Shown here: piece by piece, positions 1 to 9,281 of the stretch
Layout: each line of letters starts with the position of its first letter
Position numbering within the stretch: the first letter of the stretch is position 1
NCBI RefSeq assembly: GCF_001660815.1
Contig: NZ_LYMI01000041.1
Location: 1 to 32,437 of the forward strand
Reading direction: 5' to 3'
From: Xanthomonas nasturtii
Lineage (GTDB): Bacteria > Pseudomonadota > Gammaproteobacteria > Xanthomonadales > Xanthomonadaceae
DNA: 32,437 nucleotides
The notes under the pieces: model-generated
The model's input: only the letters and a program-made list of their open reading frames with translations
What the model was told of the DNA's origin: nothing
Database searches by the model: none
Translations under genes and position numbers: made by a program

Positions 1-240
1 CGCGCCAACTAGCGCTTGATCTTGGCTACGTCCCGGTGGTCCCGCCAAAAGCCAATCGGGTCGAGCCCTGGGAGTACGACCGAGAAATGTACAAGCGGCG
101 CAACGAAGTGGAGAGGCTGTTTCGTCGCTTGAAGAGCTACCGCCGGATTTTCTCGCGCTTCGAAAAGCTGGATGTCATGTTCCTCGGATTCTTAAGCTTC
201 ATCCTTGTCGTTGATGGACTTCGGGTGTGTTAACAGGCCC
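1..240 (+). mobile_element. IS5-family insertion sequence, right end only
   Basis: The window opens inside an insertion sequence. The 3' part of an IS5-type transposase runs to position 233, and the element appears to end at about 240 with the terminal sequence TGTTAACAGGCCC (228-240), which reads as GGGCCTGTTAACA from outside, a typical IS5-family (IS427-like) end. The stop codon lies inside this terminal repeat. The left end is outside the window, so the partner repeat and target duplication (possibly the TA at 241-242) cannot be checked. The next gene starts only 18 bases beyond the end. Confidence 0.75.
3..233 (+). CDS. IS5-family transposase, C-terminal fragment (cut by window edge)
   Basis: The frame is open from the window edge; an internal GTG at 36 is not a real start. 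The 76 visible residues carry the end of the DDE transposase catalytic region: the segment MYKRRNEVERLFRRLKSYRR contains the catalytic Glu of the Y-x2-R-x3-E-x6-K signature shared by IS4/IS5 transposases. The hydrophobic end (FLGFLSFILVVDG) is also typical. The two catalytic Asp residues lie outside the window. The product would bind the terminal inverted repeats and cut and join DNA. Whether the copy is intact or uses a programmed frameshift, as many IS427-group elements do, cannot be seen here. Confidence 0.85.
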   Translation, partial: RQLALDLGYVPVVPPKANRVEPWEYDREMYKRRNEVERLFRRLKSYRRIFSRFEKLDVMFLGFLSFILVVDGLRVC

Positions 241-257
241 TAATAGGCCAGCGTCGA

Positions 258-2357
258 TCAGGCAACGCGCAGCCTGTGCACTGCATCAGCGCTGCCATCG
301 CGCGCCTCCGCCACAAACGCACTCACTGCGTCTTCCAGCTGCGCGGCATGGTCGCCCATGGCGCGTGCGGCGGCGCTGGCGTCCTGCATGCGGGTGACGC
401 CCTCGCGCATGTCGGTGTCCACGCCGGCGAGGGTGTGATGCACCTGCGCGATGCTGCCGGCCTCTTGTTGCGAGGCGACGGCGATCTTGCTGAGCGTGCT
501 GCTGACCTGGCCGATGGTGCTGACGATGTGCTGCATGCCTTCACCTGCGTGGCGGACCTGTTGCACGCCGGCTTGCATATGCGTGACCGATTCGCCGATG
601 AGTGTCTTGATCTGGCTGGCGGCGGTGGACGAGCGTAGCGCCAGCGCGCGCACTTCGCTGGCCACAACGGCAAAGCCGCGACCTTCGTGGCCAGCGCGTG
701 CGGCTTCGACGGCGGCGTTCAAGGCGAGGATGTTGGTCTGGAAGGCGAGGCCGTCGATGACCGAGACGATGTCCTGGATACGCCGCGAGGCCTGCTCCAT
801 CTGCTGCATGGTGCCCATCGCCTGATGCATGGTGTCGCCACCGCTGCGCGCGGCCTCGGATGCGGCAGCGGTGAGTTTGTCGGCATCTGCGGCCTGTGCG
901 GTGTGCTGTTGCATGGTGCCGAGCACGGCCTGCACCTGGGTGGCGGTGCGGCCCAAGGTGGCCGACTGGCGCTGCACTTGCTGTTCCAGCGCATCGTTGC
1001 GGGTGAGGATGTGGCCGGCGGCGTCATTGATGGCGGTGCTTGAGCTGCGGATCTGCGCAATGATGCGGGCGAGCTCGTCGGCGGTGGCGTTGGCATCGCG
1101 CTTCATCTGCTCGAACACGCCGTCGCACGGGCGACCGATGCGTTGCGAGAGATCGCCGCGCGACATCGCAGCCAGCATCTGGCGCATGTCCTGCAGGCTG
1201 TCGTCGGTGATGGCGAGAAATTGATTCACGCCATCGGCCAGCTGGCCGAGCGTGCCGCCCTTGGCGTGCCCCTGCAGACGGGCACCAAGCTCGCCACGCG
1301 TGGCCTGTGCAATGACGGTGGCCAGCTGTTCTTCCAACGCCAGCTCCTGGGTGCGGTCTTGCCACTCCACCACCACGCCCAGCGAGGCGCCATCGTGATC
1401 GCGGACGGGGGTGATGTTTTCCTGCAGCTGCAACGCAGCCAGCGCGCGCGTTCTGCTGGTGCCGGCGTCATGCCGCAACTGCACGGCATCGGCGAGCGCG
1501 GTGTGCAACACGTGGGTGTCGACCTGCGTGCTCAGTAGCTGGAACGACTGATTGCGATAGATGGCTTCGCCCTGCCCATCAACAATCGCCACGGCCATCG
1601 CCGATGCATCCAGCGCCAGACGGATGCGTCGGTTTTCCAGCAGCAGGTGCTGTTGCTGTGCGATGCGTTCTTCCACCTGCACGCTCATGCGCACCAATGC
1701 CTGCGCCAGCGATCCGCTGCGGAAGGTCTGCCGCAGGATCGCCGGTGGCAAGGTGGCGCCGGCTGCCAGCGTGTCGGCCAGTTCGGCCAGCGCTTCGGCT
1801 TCGTGATCGAGCGCATCGACCTGGCGCCGCAACTGGACCGCCATGACGCAGACAAAGGCGGTTTCCACGATCACATAGCCGGCGTGCACCACCACGATGC
1901 CGAAGCCGCTGCCCACGGTGAACGCCTGCACCGGCATGCCACGCGATTGCAGCCAATAGAACCCCAGGTGATGCACGGCGATGGCACCGGCGGCGACCAC
2001 CACCGGCAACCAGTCGCGGTAATAGAGCAGCAGCGCCAGGATCACGAAGACGCCGAAGTGCATCTCTACCAAGCCATGCGCTTGCTGGATGGTGGCAGCG
2101 ACCAGGGCCATCAGCACCAGGGCATTGGTGATACGGGTCAGGCGCGTGCCGGGGTTGGCATGCACTTGCCAGGCCATCAGCACCAGGCTGGGCAGCGTCA
2201 CTGCCAGGAACGTGGTCCATTGGCCCTGGTTCCATGCCAATGCCAGCGAGCCGGCGCTCTGCAGCACGGCCAGCCACAGAAACAGCCGATCGGCCTTGAT
2301 CGCCAGGCGGGTGGCGTAGGTGGAGGTCGGCGATGCCGATGCGGGCAGTTCCATCAT
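258..2357 (-). CDS. Methyl-accepting chemotaxis protein with multi-helix membrane sensor and PAS-like domain
   Basis: A 699-residue chemoreceptor that should control CheA/CheW kinase activity at the inner membrane. Residues about 20-178 form several hydrophobic helices, unlike the usual two-helix periplasmic sensor. A PAS-like stretch follows at about 239-340 (ALDASAMAVAIVDGQGEAIY ... VEWQDRT), then a HAMP-like linker. The cytoplasmic signalling domain has the highly conserved hairpin tip at about 535-575 (FQTNILALNAAVEAARAG, then GRGFAVVASEVR). No C-terminal CheR-docking pentapeptide is visible. I chose the ATG at 2357 because it overlaps the TGA of the upstream gene (ATGA), implying translational coupling; an earlier in-frame start at 2468 would lie inside that gene. 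Ligand unknown. Transcription probably starts at the FliA-type promoter upstream of the partner gene. Confidence 0.93.
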   Translation of the reverse strand: MMELPASASPTSTYATRLAIKADRLFLWLAVLQSAGSLALAWNQGQWTTFLAVTLPSLVLMAWQVHANPGTRLTRITNALVLMALVAATIQQAHGLVEMHFGVFVILALLLYYRDWLPVVVAAGAIAVHHLGFYWLQSRGMPVQAFTVGSGFGIVVVHAGYVIVETAFVCVMAVQLRRQVDALDHEAEALAELADTLAAGATLPPAILRQTFRSGSLAQALVRMSVQVEERIAQQQHLLLENRRIRLALDASAMAVAIVDGQGEAIYRNQSFQLLSTQVDTHVLHTALADAVQLRHDAGTSRTRALAALQLQENITPVRDHDGASLGVVVEWQDRTQELALEEQLATVIAQATRGELGARLQGHAKGGTLGQLADGVNQFLAITDDSLQDMRQMLAAMSRGDLSQRIGRPCDGVFEQMKRDANATADELARIIAQIRSSSTAINDAAGHILTRNDALEQQVQRQSATLGRTATQVQAVLGTMQQHTAQAADADKLTAAASEAARSGGDTMHQAMGTMQQMEQASRRIQDIVSVIDGLAFQTNILALNAAVEAARAGHEGRGFAVVASEVRALALRSSTAASQIKTLIGESVTHMQAGVQQVRHAGEGMQHIVSTIGQVSSTLSKIAVASQQEAGSIAQVHHTLAGVDTDMREGVTRMQDASAAARAMGDHAAQLEDAVSAFVAEARDGSADAVHRLRVA

Positions 2358-2851
2358 GACAGCGACTCCACGGCACATGGACAAGGGAAGGCCAACGCGG
2401 CACTTGGGGTGCGCGCCAGTACGTTGGGAAGCCAGCGCGACCAATCCGCCGCACCGGCCGTGCCACACACGGCGCCGCCATCGGCCGGGCCGGCGTAGCG
2501 CGGTTGGCCGTCAGCGCCGAGCAACCACACCGAATAGCCGCTACCGCGTAGTGCGGGGTTGTCGAGCAGGCGCACCTGGCCGCCGCGAGCGCGCACTGCG
2601 CTGCTGAGCATGGCCCAGGCGCGATCGCTTGCAAGATCCGCGCAGGCGCAGGCCCCTGCGACGCCGATAAGCATCGGCGCCGGCTGGGCCGCTGGCAGGC
2701 GGGCCTGGACCTGCGCCCAGGCGCTGGCCAGATCACCTGCATGCGCGCGTGGCGTTGTCCACGCCACCGCGATCCAGCCACACCACAACGCAAGCAGGGC
2801 GGCGCCCAGGGTGCGTCGCGATGCAGGAGAGATGCTGCCGAACAAGGGCAT
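2354..2851 (-). CDS. Small membrane-anchored or exported protein with CxC motifs, coupled to the chemoreceptor gene
   Basis: A 165-residue protein. An N-terminal hydrophobic segment (about residues 14-32, ending near TTPRAHA) looks like a signal peptide or membrane anchor, so the rest should be periplasmic. Two cysteine pairs stand out: CAC after LIGVAGA and CPC near the C-terminus. The fold suggested by VWLLGADGQPRYAGPADGGAVC resembles thioredoxin-like proteins, and it may belong to the DUF6436 group; I am not certain of that assignment. Its stop codon overlaps the start of the chemoreceptor gene by four bases, so the two proteins are made together; it could be a redox or sensory accessory of the receptor. 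It is the first gene after the FliA-type promoter candidate. Confidence 0.75.
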   Translation of the reverse strand: MPLFGSISPASRRTLGAALLALWCGWIAVAWTTPRAHAGDLASAWAQVQARLPAAQPAPMLIGVAGACACADLASDRAWAMLSSAVRARGGQVRLLDNPALRGSGYSVWLLGADGQPRYAGPADGGAVCGTAGAADWSRWLPNVLARTPSAALAFPCPCAVESLS

Positions 2852-2881
2852 GGCGCGGGGTTCACGAGGGAAGGTGAGCCC

Positions 2882-2908
2882 TTATCGGATGCGGGCTACT
2901 GTGCTTGA
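2882..2908 (-). promoter_or_regulatory. Candidate FliA (sigma-28) flagellar/chemotaxis promoter
   Basis: On the minus strand the sequence reads TCAAGCAC, 11 bases, TCCGATAA. The sigma-28 consensus is TAAAGTTT-N11-GCCGATAA: the -10 element matches 7 of 8, the spacing is exact, and the core of the -35 matches 4 of 5 (TCAAG against TAAAG). Transcription would begin about 20-25 bases upstream of the coupled small gene/chemoreceptor pair, which fits chemotaxis control. Confidence 0.7.
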
Positions 2909-3380
2909 GGCGGCTTGCGATTGAAATTTGCGATGGCGGCGATAGCTTGAGATACCGGCGTTGCACAGCAAGGGTTTACGAGCCGCAGACGCTATGCGCA
3001 CGCCGCGATGTGTTTAGCCAACACGAATATTTGTGAGTGGGCTTTCACGCCTCGCGCGACGCATGGATTGGCATCGCCGGGTCGATCGCCTGTAGCGACA
3101 TGCGCGCTTCGAGCTCTCAACGGAGCGTCGATAAACGGCTAGGTGCGCGGCAGCAAAAACGTTGCAAGATGTCGAGAAGGACGCCGCGCGCGATGTCATC
3201 AATCGCCAGGCCGTCTTACCAACACGCAGCCGTGCCGGTTATTGCGCTGACAATCGACGATAGGTGATCGACCGACCGGCTCAGCGCATGTGTGCATTTG
3301 AGGCGTGCAGCAGTGCGCATGCCAGGCGCCGCTGGATCACATCAGTGCATCGACGCATAGTGCCGCGCATGCTGCTGCGC
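2909..3380. other. Intergenic stretch with no recognisable gene
   Basis: About 470 bases between the sigma-28 promoter candidate and the end of the HxlR gene. It contains only short frames without family resemblance or good ribosome binding sites, and its codon composition does not look coding. No tRNA, repeat or strong terminator was recognised. Confidence 0.5.
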
Positions 3381-3812
3381 CTACGCCATCGCTTCTTCAG
3401 GATCCAATGCCACGAGCGTCTGTTGCGCGCGATCGAAGCGCTCGCGGGCGGCGCGGATGGCGGCGTGGTTGTCGCCTGCCCAGTTGAGCAGTTGCGAGAC
3501 CGGGCCGAGCAAGGCGACGCCGAGCTTGGACAGTGCGTATTCCACGCTGGGAGGCTTGGTGGCGTAGACCTTGCGGGAGATCATGCCGTTGCGCTCGAGG
3601 TTGCGCAGGGTCTGGGTCAGCATCCGCTTGGAGATGTCCGGTACGGCACGCTGGATAGCGCTGAAGCGCGACGGACCGGGGATCAGCGTCAGCAGGATCA
3701 GCAGGGTCCACTTGTCGCCGATCTGGTCGAGCACATCGCGCACGGGGCACTTGGTGGCATCGAAGGGACCTTCCAGGGAGGGCGGTGGCGGGAACAAGGC
3801 AATCGCATTCAC
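3381..3812 (-). CDS. HxlR-family winged-helix regulator (YtfH/QorR-like)
   Basis: A 143-residue HxlR/DUF24 regulator, the family's usual size. The signature begins with [20 protein letters not shown] (residues about 21-40), with the N-terminal Cys that serves as redox switch in QorR, YodB and HypR, followed by the winged helix ([20 protein letters not shown], then [12 protein letters not shown]). Such proteins bind as dimers and repress divergent quinone or oxidoreductase genes until the Cys is oxidised or alkylated by electrophiles. The gene is divergent from the QorB-like reductase at 3947 with a 134-base shared control region holding a palindrome. E. coli has the same pair (ytfH/ytfG). Cys function is inferred from relatives. 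Confidence 0.92.
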   Translation of the reverse strand: MNAIALFPPPPSLEGPFDATKCPVRDVLDQIGDKWTLLILLTLIPGPSRFSAIQRAVPDISKRMLTQTLRNLERNGMISRKVYATKPPSVEYALSKLGVALLGPVSQLLNWAGDNHAAIRAARERFDRAQQTLVALDPEEAMA

Positions 3813-3897
3813 GGGATATCTCTCAGTAACCAGGGGGAAGAAAACTGCCTCCTTGCGGAGGTCCGGGCGGCGCTGACACTATTCTGGCGGACAAAAC

Positions 3898-3914
3898 GGT
3901 CTAAATAATAGACC
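3898..3914. promoter_or_regulatory. Palindromic operator candidate for the HxlR regulator
   Basis: GGTCTA-AATAA-TAGACC is a perfect 6-base inverted repeat with a 5-base A/T spacer, placed between the divergent HxlR and QorB-like genes, 33 bases before the qorB start and 86 bases before the regulator start. HxlR dimers bind short dyads of this type over their divergent promoters. The assignment rests on position and symmetry only. Confidence 0.6.
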
Positions 3915-3946
3915 AAATCTCTTATGCAACCCTATAGGAGCGCGCC

Positions 3947-4825
<879 letters not shown>

Positions 4826-5580
4826 GTCGCGCTGGCGGCCACTGCGTTGCCGACGGTCTCGGCACGCGGTGGTTCGCTCCGTGCCGATGGTGGTCGCCAT
4901 GATCGTTCGCGATCACGGCGAGCTGAGTGGTCTTCACGGCTTGCCCTGGTTCGGTGGGCAGCCAGTGCACTCCCGTGCGCGTCTTGCCCGGCGACATCTT
5001 GCTGTGATCGTGCCGAAGCGGCACTGCTTACCTGAAGGTTCCCGGCAATGCACAGCCCGGACAACGGGCGTGCTGCAATTGTGGCATTGCGCGGAGCGGC
5101 AGCACCGTACCGATGACGCGCTTCTCTGCTGGCCCTGCTCGCCGCTGCGCGATGACGGCGCAGGCACCCTCCCTCGTCCCCACCAGCTGCCCCGGCGCGT
5201 TCTGTGCGCGGCATCGCGCAGCCATCGGCCGCACAGCCGCCTAAGACGTCGTCTGGCCGCGCGTGGTCGCCAGTATGCCGTTCTGGCGGACTCGTACACG
5301 CCCCTGCCCGGCCCACCTCCGGTAACGCCGCGCGCAGTTGGGCTCGTCTCACGCCGGTCGCAGAACTGCCATCGCTCCGACACGACAGTGACACAAGGGC
5401 CTCCGTGGGCAGGCCTGCCAGCGTCACCAAACTGACATCAAATCTAAATATAACTGCTGCCCTTGCCGCTACGTCAGGATGACCGGCGCCCTGGCAGGCG
5501 CTTCCATGCCGCGCAGCGCCTTTCGGGCAGCGCCGGCGCGACGCAGCCGCCGACCCGTTTCCCTTGCACGAGCCGGACCA
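4826..5580. other. Long intergenic stretch before the porin gene
   Basis: About 755 bases with no gene I can defend: the open frames on both strands are Arg/Pro/Ala-rich shadows without family resemblance. The last part (about 5425-5460) has an A/T-rich patch (TAAATATAACTG) that could hold the porin promoter. No repeats or RNA genes recognised. It may contain decayed coding sequence too altered to recognise. Confidence 0.4.
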
Positions 5581-7032
5581 ATGAAAAAACGCAATCTCGC
5601 CACCGTCCTGTGCGCCCTCAGCGCGACCGCCAGCGGCAGCACGCTGGCCGCCGAGCTGGAGCTGTACGTCGACCGCAAGACCAAGCAGATCTTCGCCGAG
5701 CCGGCACCGGGCCGCGACAAGTTGGGCAAATTCGTGCAGGTGGACGAAAACGGCAAGCTGCCGGCCTCGGCGATGCCCGCCGCGCCGGTACAGCCGCTGC
5801 CGCCCGCGCCGGGCGCCACCACGCCGGCCGATACCGCCGTGGCCCAGGCCGCGCCGGCCCCGGTCCCGGCGCCCGCACCGGCCAAGGCCAGCGATGCCGG
5901 CAAGAAGTGGTACGACAAACTCAGCCTGCGCGGCTACACCCAGATCCGCTACAACCAGGGCATCGGCGGCGATGCGCAGGACCTGCGCGCGCCGGGCGAC
6001 CGCTTCATTGGCAACGACCAGAGCCTGGGCATCCGGCGCGCGCGCCTGGTGCTGAGCGGTGATCTCAACGAGCACGTGTCGCTGTATTTCCAGCCGGACT
6101 TTGCCAGCACCCCGGCCGGTACCAATACCACCAACTTCGCGCAGCTGCGCGATGCCTACGCCGACATCTTCTTCGACAAAAAGCGCGAGTACCGCGTGCG
6201 TGTGGGCCAGTCGAAGATGCCGTACGGCTGGGAAAACCTGCAGTCCAGTCAGAACCGCCTCACGTTGGATCGTGCCGACGCGCTCAACTCCGGCCTGCGC
6301 GACGAACGCGATATCGGTGCGGTGTTCTATTACAGCCCCACCGTGGCCAAGGGCCGCTTCCAGGACCTGGTCAAATCCGGTCTGAAGGGGTCGGGCGATT
6401 ACGGCGTGCTGGGCGTGGGCGTGTACAACGGCCAGGGCGCCAACCGCGCCGAGCGTAACGACGGCATGCACGCGGTGGTGCACGCCACCTACCCGTTCAA
6501 GTTCGCCAATGGACAGTACCTGGAAGTGGGCGCCGATGCGTACAGCGGGCGCTTCGTGCCGACTGCGGCGGCGGTGAACATCGGTGGGCGCAGCTTCACT
6601 CCCGCCATCACCGACCCCAACGGCTACACCGACCAGCGCGTGGCCGCGCACATCATTTATTACCCGCAGCCGTTCGGTCTGCAGGCCGAGTGGACGGTGG
6701 GACGCGGCCCGGAACTGGATGTGGAGCAGCGCCGCATCCGCACCCGCTCGCTGAGCGGCGGTTATGTGCAGGCGATGTTCAAGCACGACTTCAACTACGG
6801 CACCTTGCTGCCCTACCTGAAATGGCAGACCTACCGCGGCGGCTCCAAGTTCGACACCAATGCGCCGCGCATGCGTCTGGACGAAGTGGAAGCCGGTGTC
6901 GAATGGCAGCCGATGGATGCGCTGGAACTGGTGTTCGCCTATTCGAAGATGAAGCGCACCGACGTCACCACCGCGCCGTACCCGGTGGTGGAAGGCGATC
7001 TGCTGCGGCTGCAGTTGCAGATCAATTACTGA
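5581..7032 (+). CDS. Outer-membrane porin of the phosphate-selective OprO/OprP family
   Basis: A 483-residue outer-membrane beta-barrel. I chose the ATG at 5581 because it begins a clear signal peptide (MKKRNLATVLCALSATASGS, cleavage near TLAA); an upstream in-frame start at 5479 would spoil it. A Pro/Ala-rich linker of about 40 residues (around 60-100) separates the mature N-terminus from the barrel, which begins near WYDKLSLRGYTQIRYNQG. The barrel has alternating strands, GQSKMPYGWENLQSSQNRL, and a terminal strand ending in ...QLQINY with an aromatic last residue, needed for barrel assembly. Family members form anion channels for phosphate or polyphosphate. No pst genes lie nearby and no convincing Pho box was found, so the real solute is open. 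Convergent with mesD. Confidence 0.9.
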   Translation: MKKRNLATVLCALSATASGSTLAAELELYVDRKTKQIFAEPAPGRDKLGKFVQVDENGKLPASAMPAAPVQPLPPAPGATTPADTAVAQAAPAPVPAPAPAKASDAGKKWYDKLSLRGYTQIRYNQGIGGDAQDLRAPGDRFIGNDQSLGIRRARLVLSGDLNEHVSLYFQPDFASTPAGTNTTNFAQLRDAYADIFFDKKREYRVRVGQSKMPYGWENLQSSQNRLTLDRADALNSGLRDERDIGAVFYYSPTVAKGRFQDLVKSGLKGSGDYGVLGVGVYNGQGANRAERNDGMHAVVHATYPFKFANGQYLEVGADAYSGRFVPTAAAVNIGGRSFTPAITDPNGYTDQRVAAHIIYYPQPFGLQAEWTVGRGPELDVEQRRIRTRSLSGGYVQAMFKHDFNYGTLLPYLKWQTYRGGSKFDTNAPRMRLDEVEAGVEWQPMDALELVFAYSKMKRTDVTTAPYPVVEGDLLRLQLQINY

Positions 7033-7058
7033 TCGCTGCAACGTGATGGAAAACGAAA

Positions 7059-7080
7059 AAGCCCCCGCTTGCGGGGGCTT
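7059..7080. terminator. Rho-independent terminator between convergent porin and mesD
   Basis: AAGCCCCCGC-TT-GCGGGGGCTT is a perfect 10-base-pair hairpin 26 bases after the porin stop and 18 bases after the mesD stop. On the minus strand the stem is followed by TTTTTCGTTTT, a proper U-tract, so it is a strong terminator for the mesX-mesD transcript; on the plus strand the tract is short. It probably stops both transcripts. Confidence 0.9.
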
Positions 7081-7097
7081 CCTGGTGGCTCCAGTCT

Positions 7098-8126
7098 CTA
7101 GGCCGACAACTCTGCACGCACGATCTGCGCGCCTGCGCTAAGCGCACTGAGTTTGCCGCGCGCGACATCCCGGGCGAGCGGTGCCATGCCGCAGTTGGTG
7201 GACGGGTAGAGCTTGTCGGCATCGACGAACCGCAGCGCCTTGCGCAAGGTCTCGGCCACTTCCTGCGGCGTTTCGATCGTGGTGCTTGCCACGTCGATGG
7301 CGCCGACCATCACCTTCTTGCCGCGCACCAGTTCGATCAGATCGATCGGCACGTGCGAGTTGTGGCACTCCAGCGAAATGATGTCGAGCGAGGAGGCCTG
7401 CAGCTTGGGAAACGACTCTTCGTACTGGCGCCACTCCGATCCCAGAGTCTGCTTCCAGTCGGTATTGGCCTTGATGCCGTAGCCGTAACAGATGTGCACG
7501 GCAGTCTCGCAGGTGAGCCCTTCGACCGCACGCTCCAGGGTGGCGACACCCCAGTCGTTGACCTCGTCGAAGAACACATTGAAGGCCGGCTCGTCGAACT
7601 GGATGATGTCCACCCCGGCCGCTTGCAGTTCTCTGGCTTCCTGGTTGAGGATCTTGGCAAATTCCCAGGCCAGTTTTTCGCGGCTCTTGTAGTGCGCATC
7701 AAAGAGCGTGTCGATCATGGTCATGGGGCCGGGCAGCGCCCACTTGATGGGCTGGCGGGTTTGCTGGCGCAGGAATCTGGCATCGTCCACGAACACGGAG
7801 TTGGGCCGGCTCACCGCGCCAACGACGGTCGGCACGCTTGCATCGTAGCGGTCGCGAATCCTGACCGTCTCGCGCTTCTGGAAATCGACACCACTGAGGT
7901 GTTCGATGAAGGTGGTGACGAAATGCTGACGGGTCTGTTCGCCGTCGCTCACGATATCGATGCCGGCGTGCTGCTGTTCCTGCAGCGACAGGCGCAAGGC
8001 GTCCTGCTTGCCTTCGGTCAGTGCGTCGTCCTGCAGCTTCCAGGGCGACCAGAGTGTTTCCGGCTGCGCAAGCCAGGACGGCTTGGGCAGGCTACCGGCG
8101 GTTGAGGTGGGGAGCAGCTTCGTCAT
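7098..8126 (-). CDS. mesD: Core (folate-domain-free) methionine synthase, MesD type
   Basis: A 342-residue protein equal to the C-terminal catalytic half of cobalamin-independent MetE, which is about 750 residues in full. The N-terminal folate-binding half is absent. Zinc and homocysteine-site candidates are visible: H211 and C213 (TAVHICYGYG), E253 (ISLECHN), C312 (STNCGMAP), plus D178 in QFDEP. The gene lies 27 bases after a DUF1852 gene on the same strand, the hallmark of the MesD family, which is found in aerobic bacteria and makes methionine from homocysteine without needing 5-methyl-tetrahydrofolate or cobalamin but needing the DUF1852 protein MesX and oxygen. The natural methyl donor is unknown. 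Probably one transcript with mesX and the FMN reductase, ended by the hairpin at 7059-7080, and regulated by the divergent MetR-like protein. Confidence 0.9.
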   Translation of the reverse strand: MTKLLPTSTAGSLPKPSWLAQPETLWSPWKLQDDALTEGKQDALRLSLQEQQHAGIDIVSDGEQTRQHFVTTFIEHLSGVDFQKRETVRIRDRYDASVPTVVGAVSRPNSVFVDDARFLRQQTRQPIKWALPGPMTMIDTLFDAHYKSREKLAWEFAKILNQEARELQAAGVDIIQFDEPAFNVFFDEVNDWGVATLERAVEGLTCETAVHICYGYGIKANTDWKQTLGSEWRQYEESFPKLQASSLDIISLECHNSHVPIDLIELVRGKKVMVGAIDVASTTIETPQEVAETLRKALRFVDADKLYPSTNCGMAPLARDVARGKLSALSAGAQIVRAELSA

Positions 8127-8153
8127 GATGTTGATGTCTTGTAGGCGTGGTGA

Positions 8154-9137
8154 TCAGGAGGCGTGGCGGGACGCCCATTGCGCGAGCAGGTTGCCGTAGG
8201 GCCGGATGAAGTGCTCCTGGGTGAACCTGCCCTGCGTGACGGCGAGGCGGCTGCGCTCTTCGCGGTCGTAGACGATCTGGGTGGACGAATAATCCTGATG
8301 CTTCAGGCTCGGCTGATAGGTCGCCCCCGCCGCGGAATTGGCGTTGTAGATTTCCGGCCGGTAGATCTTCTGGAAGGTTTCCATGGTGCTGATGGTGCCG
8401 ATCAGCTCCAGGTTGCTGTAGTCGCTCAGCAGGTCGCCGACAAAATAGAACGCCAAGGGTGCGACGCTGTCGGGCGGCATGAAATAGCGCACTTTCAGGC
8501 CCATCTTTTCGAAATACCGGTCCGTCAACGAACCCTCGTCCTGGCTGTATTCGATGCCCAGGATGGGGTGCCGGTTTCCGGTGCGATGGTAGGTCCTGCT
8601 GCTGGAGACGCTGATGCAGATGACCGGTGGTTTATCGAAGCGCGCCTTGTACGCCTGAGAGTTCACGAAATGCTTGAACAGCGTGCCGTGCAGGCTGCCG
8701 AAATCCTCCGGGATGTGGAAGCCGGAACTGTCCTGATTGTGCGCAGGCAGCAGCACGCTGAAATCGTAATCGCGCACGTAGGACGAAAAATTGTTCCCCG
8801 CAATGCCGTCGATATGCGCGCCGGTGTGTTGGTCGACGATGGTGGGCTTCAATATCTCGATCAAGGGAAACGCATCGCCCGCTGCGTTGCTGTCGATGTG
8901 CATCTCGGCAGAAATGATTTCCAGCGCGACACCATAGCGGCCACGCGTGGGGTTATCCCAATGCGCCAGGTCGTTGAAGCGGTTGTTGATCATCGCCAGC
9001 GTGTTGCGCAGATTCTCCTGACGACGCTGCCCCCGGGCCAGGTTGGCGAAGTTGGTGGTGTTGCGCGTATTGGCCGCGGGTTGGTAGTGCTCGTCGAACC
9101 AGAGGCTCTTGATGGTGAAGGTAAATTCCTGAGTCAT
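8154..9137 (-). CDS. mesX: DUF1852 protein, MesX partner of the core methionine synthase
   Basis: A 327-residue soluble protein of the DUF1852 family. I use the ATG at 9137 (MTQEFTFTIKSLWFDEHY); the frame opens slightly upstream. Conserved-looking stretches include NTRNTTNFANLARG and RQENLRNTLAMINNRFN near the N-terminus and a His/Tyr-rich middle (SSRTYHRTGNRHPILGIEYS). No known cofactor motif is obvious to me. Genetic work on MesD showed that a DUF1852 protein and oxygen are both required for methionine synthesis, so MesX is probably an oxygen-using enzyme that supplies or generates the methyl group. The neighbouring NADPH:FMN reductase suggests reduced flavin as co-substrate (inference). 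Translation of mesD starts 27 bases after its stop. Confidence 0.9.
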   Translation of the reverse strand: MTQEFTFTIKSLWFDEHYQPAANTRNTTNFANLARGQRRQENLRNTLAMINNRFNDLAHWDNPTRGRYGVALEIISAEMHIDSNAAGDAFPLIEILKPTIVDQHTGAHIDGIAGNNFSSYVRDYDFSVLLPAHNQDSSGFHIPEDFGSLHGTLFKHFVNSQAYKARFDKPPVICISVSSSRTYHRTGNRHPILGIEYSQDEGSLTDRYFEKMGLKVRYFMPPDSVAPLAFYFVGDLLSDYSNLELIGTISTMETFQKIYRPEIYNANSAAGATYQPSLKHQDYSSTQIVYDREERSRLAVTQGRFTQEHFIRPYGNLLAQWASRHAS

Positions 9138-9281
9138 TGCAACTGACGCCTTGATTCGTTGGGTGAGACGCACGCTTTGCGGCGCAGCGGTGGGTGTGGG
9201 ATGGAGGCGCCCGGCCTGTGGATCAGCGGGCAGGCGCCAATGGCTCCTGCCGCAGATGACCCGCCGTGGAGCGAATGCCGC

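Noticed and set aside
1579..2865. 428-codon minus-strand frame overlapping the chemoreceptor and its partner
   Set aside because: Out-of-frame with two genes that have clear domain or coupling evidence; no recognisable domain in its translation.
5380..5460. Possible Pho box upstream of the OprO/P-like porin (CTGACATCAAATCTAAATA and GACAGTGACA)
   Set aside because: Only one half-site resembles CTGTCAT and the second repeat does not match at either spacing; too weak to claim.
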